64,000 bases of DNA from Mycolicibacterium flavescens (GTDB lineage Bacteria > Actinomycetota > Actinomycetes > Mycobacteriales > Mycobacteriaceae): positions 5,270,001-5,334,000 of the forward strand of contig LR134353.1 of the NCBI GenBank assembly GCA_900637135.1, read 5' to 3'. Below are positions 59,884 to 64,000 of this stretch, piece by piece. Positions within the stretch are counted from its first letter, which is position 1; the number at the start of each line of letters is the position of its first letter. The notes under the pieces are model-generated. The model did not search any database. It was not told the DNA's origin and saw only the letters and a program-made list of their open reading frames with translations. The translations under genes and the position numbers were made by a program.

Positions 59884-60999
59884 TCAGCGGCGTGGTGTCG
59901 TGGTGACGTGCACGTGGTCGTAGTGGCCGTAGCCTGAGCCCGCCGGACCGCTCGGCGTGTAATACGTGCCGCGCCAGATCACGTCCTGTAACCCGAATCG
60001 GCTCGAGTTGCTCAACATGAAGTCGCGGATCGCGTCGCCGAGCGCGATGCCCTCGGCGCTCTCGGGGTTGGGGATCATGATGTCGATCGCCAAGCCGCTC
60101 GGATGCCACGGCTTGGAGTCGGGCCGAACGCCGTCGATGTCGGCGATCTGGGGGAATCTTGCGCTGATGGCGCGGGCGGCGAGGACGGTGTTGACCTGTA
60201 GGCCCGCCTCGTTCGCGACTCCGGCGGGCAGCGCCTCCGGGACGTCGACGCGGGCAGCCGCCAGAGCTTGAGCAGGGTCCACGGGAGGCTGGCCGGGCAT
60301 CGCGAGGATCGCCGGGTCCGGCGGGGCGGGTGCGGCGGGCGGCGGAGGTGGTGGTGCTGCTGGCGGGACGGCGTTGTCGATGACCGCTTGCTGCTGCGGT
60401 GTCAACGCTGCGTACTGCGCCTCCGCGGCGGCGATCTTGCGCAGGAGGTCGTTCCATTTGGTCTGCAGGTCCGCGCGCACCGCGGCGGCCTGCTCGGTGG
60501 CGGCGCGGGCGTCGGCGGCCGACTTCTCGGACGCCTGTGCGGCCGACCCCGCGCGCTCGCGCGCCGCATGAAACGCCTTCATCTCGTCGGCCAGCGTGGC
60601 GCCGACCACACGCTGCAGCGACAGCTTGTCGAGCAACTGCTGCGGCGAAGACGCGGTCAGCAGCGCGGCAGCCTGACCGTTGCGGCCACTCATGTAGTCC
60701 ATCGCCGCGATGCGGTCGACCGCCGCCTGGTAGGGCGCCAGTTGGGCGTTCGCGGTGGCGAGGGCGTCGAGGTCGGCGCGGTGGCGGTCCTCGGCGGCTT
60801 TCTGGTCAGCCAGTTTGGAGTCGACGTCGCGTTGGGCGGCGGTGACGGCCTCGCGCGTTTGCAGCGCCTGAGCCGACAACTCGTTGAGCTTGGCCAGCGC
60901 GTCGTCCGCCGGGTCCGCATTGACGGCGCCGATCGAGGCGACCAGCACGAGAACTGCGGTTGCAGCACCGCACACCGTTCGTCGGAGTGAGTGGCGCAT
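59884..60999 (-). CDS. Exported coiled-coil protein with LAS-type metallopeptidase-like C-terminus
   Basis: The 371-aa protein has a signal peptide (CGAATAVLVLVASIGAVNADP), a long coiled coil (about 40-210, Ala/Gln/Lys-rich), a Pro-rich linker, and a C-terminal domain (about 270-371) with HPSGLAIDIMIP and HYDHVHVTT. The H-x6-D and H-x-H pattern is that of LAS (VanY/M15-like) peptidases or related ARB-07466-like domains. Coiled-coil plus hydrolase resembles RipA-type cell-wall enzymes. ATG 60999 is chosen; the frame runs to 61047. Confidence 0.7.
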   Translation of the reverse strand: MRHSLRRTVCGAATAVLVLVASIGAVNADPADDALAKLNELSAQALQTREAVTAAQRDVDSKLADQKAAEDRHRADLDALATANAQLAPYQAAVDRIAAMDYMSGRNGQAAALLTASSPQQLLDKLSLQRVVGATLADEMKAFHAARERAGSAAQASEKSAADARAATEQAAAVRADLQTKWNDLLRKIAAAEAQYAALTPQQQAVIDNAVPPAAPPPPPPAAPAPPDPAILAMPGQPPVDPAQALAAARVDVPEALPAGVANEAGLQVNTVLAARAISARFPQIADIDGVRPDSKPWHPSGLAIDIMIPNPESAEGIALGDAIRDFMLSNSSRFGLQDVIWRGTYYTPSGPAGSGYGHYDHVHVTTTPRR

Positions 61000-61528
61000 G
61001 CCGGTCACGCGGATTGTCACGATCCTTTGGATTGCAGGGACCAGCACTTGGGCCGGCCACGTGTGTCTCGGACAGGTTAGAAACTGGCGTCGACAATGTC
61101 TACTCGGCCGTCAGTGTGAGTCCTTCCCGCCGACTTCCGACTCGCGACTGGGGTTCCCCGGCGGGCTCATCGATCCCTCGGTGTTGGGCGCGATCGCCCG
61201 AGCCGGGATGCCCCTTCAACCGTCGTTCCCGGTATGCCGTCGTCGGCAGGCCCGCGGAGTGCACCTTCCCAACGCAATAGATGCCGCGGGTGTGGAGATG
61301 CCTCGACTTTGCTGATCGTGTTTATACAGCGTGGGAGGGGGCATGGGGTTCACCATGGGTCACGCCCCAACTCAACGTCCGGCGATGGCTTTCTGAACAA
61401 CACCTGGAGAAACGCCTGATGTGCTCGAGGGCAGGTTCCCGAGACAGCCGGTGCCCGATCGCACCGGCGGCTACTGACCCTGCTAGCCAGAAGCCAACCA
61501 TGCAGGCCCGAGAACCGGAGCACACGAG
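61000..61528. other. 529-bp gap with leader-like structure
   Basis: No gene was found between the divergent peptidase-like and CHAP-like genes. The right part (from about 61320) contains a hairpin-rich stretch (61338-61368) and a perfect hairpin GCCGGTGC-CCGATC-GCACCGGC (61447-61468), then the CHAP-like gene's start region. It could be a structured 5' leader; no known riboswitch family was recognised. Confidence 0.35.
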
Positions 61529-62017
61529 ATGAACGTCCGAAAGATTCTGCTTCTTGTAGCCACCTGCCTGGCCGCCACACTCCTCTTGGCACCGGGTGCC
61601 GCAGCAGTACCACGCCCGACGATCCCCGGAGCCGATGCCGCCATCGCCAAGGCCGAAAGCCTCCTCGGGACAGACCAATTCGGTCAGTATGGGTGTGAAG
61701 CTCTGGTGGCTCACGCATTCGGGGTACCGCAAGAGCGATACGGTTGGGACGGCGCTTCTGAGACCATGTACCAAACGCTTCTCGAACAGGGAAAAATCCA
61801 TACCGACCCGAACCCCCCGCGTGGGGCACTCGTCTTCAGCGTGGGATCCATCGGCCCACATATCGACATTGCGCGCGGGGACGGGACCTACATATCCGGC
61901 GGTGTTCAGGGTCTCTCACCGGGATACGGAGACGTGCACAACATCCAAATCCTGCCCAGCCCGAATGTGGCAAGCGACTGGACCTACCGGGGCTGGAGTC
62001 TGGGCTACCCGGAGTAA
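61529..62017 (+). CDS. Small exported CHAP/NlpC-like cysteine amidase candidate
   Basis: The 162-aa protein has a signal peptide (MNVRKILLLVATCLAATLLLAPGAAA) and a short papain-like domain: C56 in QYGCEALVAHAFG and H111 in GPHIDIARGDGTYI, the order of CHAP/NlpC-P60 catalytic residues. It would cut peptidoglycan or proteins outside the cell. The domain is shorter than usual. GGAG lies upstream of the ATG. The region seems somewhat less GC-rich than its neighbours, so transfer is possible. Confidence 0.6.
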   Translation: MNVRKILLLVATCLAATLLLAPGAAAVPRPTIPGADAAIAKAESLLGTDQFGQYGCEALVAHAFGVPQERYGWDGASETMYQTLLEQGKIHTDPNPPRGALVFSVGSIGPHIDIARGDGTYISGGVQGLSPGYGDVHNIQILPSPNVASDWTYRGWSLGYPE

Positions 62018-62065
62018 GCCAGGCTTCTGGGAACAGGATGCCGTGCGATCGGGACGATGAATCGC

Positions 62066-62839
62066 TCAATCGTCGAGAATCGCGACGGCCCGTGTCCACC
62101 CGGCCGACGCAGCGTGCACCTTCACCGGGAAACAGCTGATCTGAAATCCGCTGTCCGGAAGCGACTCCAGATTGTGGAGCTTCTCCAGATGGCAGTACCC
62201 GATCTCGCGTCCCGCGCGGTGCCCCTCCCAGATGATCGAGGGATCCCGCTCACGGGAATACCGTTGTGCCGTGTAGACAAACGGCGCATCCCAGCTCCAG
62301 GCGTCGGTGCCGGTCAGGCGCACACCTCGCTCCAACAACCACAACGTCGCCTCACGACCCATGCCGCAGCCGGACGAGACGTAATCCGCCTGGCCGTAGC
62401 GGGCTCCGGCCGCGGTATTGACCACAACGATGTCGAGAGGCTGTAGCTGGTGGCCGATGCGATCGAGTTCGTCTGCTACGTCAGCGGCGGTGACCACGTA
62501 GCCCGCTTCGATGTGCCGGAAGTCAAGCTTTACCGCTGGTTGCAAACACCATTCGAGCGGAACCTGGTCAATGGTGATCGCCGGCGCGCCACCGTCCATC
62601 GTTGACGCGTAGTGGTAGGGAGCATCGAGATGGGTGCCGTTGTGGGTGGTGATCCGGACCCGTTCGATCGCCCAGCCCTCGCGATCGGGTAGGTCATCGA
62701 CCATCGCGCCAGGGAAGAACGCGACGACCTCAGCCGCCGTGTCGGCGTGGCTGTAATAGTCGATCTCCGGAAGATGTCCCGGCGGATCAGATGCGATCCC
62801 CGCCTGTAGGGGCACCGAGATATCCACGAATCTACGCAT
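62066..62839 (-). CDS. Cyclase-family (kynurenine formamidase-like) metal hydrolase
   Basis: The 257-aa protein has the cyclase motif HNGTHLDAPYHY (H-x-G-T-H-x-D-x-P-x-H) that binds a divalent metal, and GTDAWSWDAPF. The family includes kynurenine formamidases, isatin hydrolases and polyketide cyclases. ATG 62839 follows GGGAGAG; a TTG 15 bp earlier is in frame. The neighbouring alpha/beta hydrolase gene is 67-99 bp upstream. The substrate is not known. Confidence 0.85.
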   Translation of the reverse strand: MRRFVDISVPLQAGIASDPPGHLPEIDYYSHADTAAEVVAFFPGAMVDDLPDREGWAIERVRITTHNGTHLDAPYHYASTMDGGAPAITIDQVPLEWCLQPAVKLDFRHIEAGYVVTAADVADELDRIGHQLQPLDIVVVNTAAGARYGQADYVSSGCGMGREATLWLLERGVRLTGTDAWSWDAPFVYTAQRYSRERDPSIIWEGHRAGREIGYCHLEKLHNLESLPDSGFQISCFPVKVHAASAGWTRAVAILDD

Positions 62840-62905
62840 CTGGTTCTCTCCCAATCACTTCTGTCGATCACCGTCTGTCACGCGACGTTGCTTCGGCGAC
62901 AATTC

Positions 62906-63838
62906 TCAATCCGGTGCGCTGCCGATGAACTCGACACCGGCGCGAATCGCGGGACGATGCCTCAAGATCCGGAAATGCGCCAGCCGGCCGAGGCCCTTGG
63001 TGGTCAGCAAGCGTGCACCCGGCCATGCCGCGACGATCTTTTCGCTTGTCACATAGGGAGTCTCGGGGTCGTCGGGGTCGTGGATGAGCAGCATCGGCGG
63101 ATAGTCGGTTCGGCCGGCAATCCGGACCATGTTGGTGTCCTCCAGCGGCATCCCGATCCGGCGTTCAAGACGTCGATGTAGGCCGGCGCGTATCCGTCGG
63201 CCGAAGCCGTGGCGCGCGGCGAACAGATCCAGATAGATCGGGAACTCGCCCATCGGCGCGAGAAACACCAACCGCCCGACCGTCGTGCCCCATGCCGCCG
63301 CGAGTGCGGTCGCGTTGGCCCCGAGGGAGTGGGCGACAACCGCGCGGGCAGGCCCGTGTGTCTCGATCATGGCTGCAACCGCTTCTGCACATTCAATGGC
63401 GGTGGTGCGACCGGGTGCGAGCGCGCCCGCATCGGACTCGTTGTGGCTGGGCAGGTCGAATGCGATGACACGATGTCCGGACTCGACGAGAGGTTTGACG
63501 AACATGCCGAGGTGGTGGCGGCGCCCGCCCCACCCGTGCACCAGATAAACCGGTGGCCCATCGCCCCAGGCCTCGCCCACGATCCGGTGTCCGCTCCAGT
63601 GTGCTTCCAATGGTTGACCGGGCGGGACACCGGGCGGCATACGGAGGCTGGACTCGATGACCGGTGGCGTGCACCACAACTCGGTCGCCCACCGCGCCCC
63701 GATTGCTGGCGCGACTCGCTCCAGCAGCCAGAAGATCCGGCGCACCCGGGTGGCGACCGGGGGTTGCACACCGGAACCCTTCACATCGAGAACGGTCGGG
63801 CTTGGGGCACCGCCGCCACTTGAAGCAATGGTGTTCAC
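62906..63838 (-). CDS. Alpha/beta hydrolase
   Basis: The 310-aa protein (GTG 63838; GTG 63928 is also possible, adding 30 residues) has VYLVHGWGGRRHHLGMF (oxyanion), nucleophile VVAHSLGANATAL, DPDDPETP (acid) and H in RLAHFRIL. It resembles the mycobacterial serine-aminopeptidase/esterase group. It lies upstream of the cyclase-family gene on the same strand (67 bp between them) and could be co-transcribed. The remaining 72-162 bp to the window end hold no further gene. Confidence 0.78.
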   Translation of the reverse strand: MNTIASSGGGAPSPTVLDVKGSGVQPPVATRVRRIFWLLERVAPAIGARWATELWCTPPVIESSLRMPPGVPPGQPLEAHWSGHRIVGEAWGDGPPVYLVHGWGGRRHHLGMFVKPLVESGHRVIAFDLPSHNESDAGALAPGRTTAIECAEAVAAMIETHGPARAVVAHSLGANATALAAAWGTTVGRLVFLAPMGEFPIYLDLFAARHGFGRRIRAGLHRRLERRIGMPLEDTNMVRIAGRTDYPPMLLIHDPDDPETPYVTSEKIVAAWPGARLLTTKGLGRLAHFRILRHRPAIRAGVEFIGSAPD

Positions 63839-64000
63839 CTTGGGCGCTCTGATGTGCGGGGCACCACCGCAGTCTTCAGAAGTAGCTCGACCTCGGCGAG
63901 CGGGCGGGCGGTTTGTCGGGTCCGGCACACGTCGAGGTTAGCGAGACGATGCAGCCGGGCGACATCTCTTTGTCCAACGGCGTGGCCGGGCGGTGACGAG

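Noticed and set aside
61320..61528. c-di-AMP (ydaO) riboswitch before the CHAP-like gene
   Set aside because: The conserved core could not be matched by eye; only generic hairpins are visible.

Overview
The window is high-GC actinobacterial DNA with many GTG and TTG starts and 4-bp gene overlaps. It almost certainly comes from a Mycobacterium, probably a fast-growing environmental (Mycolicibacterium-type) species. The pointers are a GyrB-like/GyrA-like pair of the TopoNM kind (known from M. smegmatis), a DesA3-type desaturase beside its Rv3230c-type reductase, a Tat-exported Rv2525c-like protein, a DUF732 protein, a 13E12-type HNH protein, paired FadE genes, two MpaB-family oxygenases and many TetR regulators. 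No rRNA, tRNA, CRISPR array, insertion sequence or prophage was seen.

Layout. 1-11.4 kb: end of a rhodanese protein, a TspO-like membrane protein, an MpaB-family oxygenase, an L,D-transpeptidase-like exported protein, an HNH/DUF222 protein, a GH5-type exported glycosidase, two translationally coupled acyl-CoA dehydrogenases, an F420-type oxidoreductase, a lipoprotein and a GH6 glucanase. 11.5-17 kb: fused HadA/HadB-like dehydratase, a TetR regulator divergent from an SDR over a perfect palindrome, a DUF732 protein, and a CsbD-catalase fusion. 17.1-24.5 kb: a catabolic-looking cluster (Rieske oxygenase, SnoaL-like protein, frameshifted P450, SDR, carboxymuconolactone-decarboxylase-like protein on minus; unknown protein, TetR and ACS-family transporter on plus). 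24.5-29 kb: GntR regulator, MFS exporter, TenA, PfkB kinase, SurE.

28.99-39.27 kb is the most distinctive region. It is a five-gene minus-strand operon: cation/proton antiporter, FAD-dependent halogenase-like enzyme, a single-module KS-AT-DH-KR-ACP polyketide synthase (1840 aa), and an ABC ATPase with its permease. The last four genes overlap by 4 bp at each junction. It looks like a self-contained cluster for making and exporting a small polyketide, and I do not recognise its product.

39.5-49.3 kb: AI-2E family permease; an SDR, flavin monooxygenase, TetR and alpha/beta hydrolase set with a clear promoter and operator; an exported unknown; the reductase-desaturase pair; an MFS protein. 49.3-64 kb: ArsR regulator with a frameshifted SRPBCC gene, a PatB/MalY aminotransferase, a second MpaB oxygenase, the TopoNM pair, TetR, an F420-type oxidoreductase, three exported envelope proteins, a cyclase-family hydrolase and an alpha/beta hydrolase.

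Two genes (P450 and SRPBCC) each carry one apparent 1-base deletion, so either true decay or consensus error must be considered. Several regulators have convincing inverted-repeat operators beside them; these are listed as separate features.
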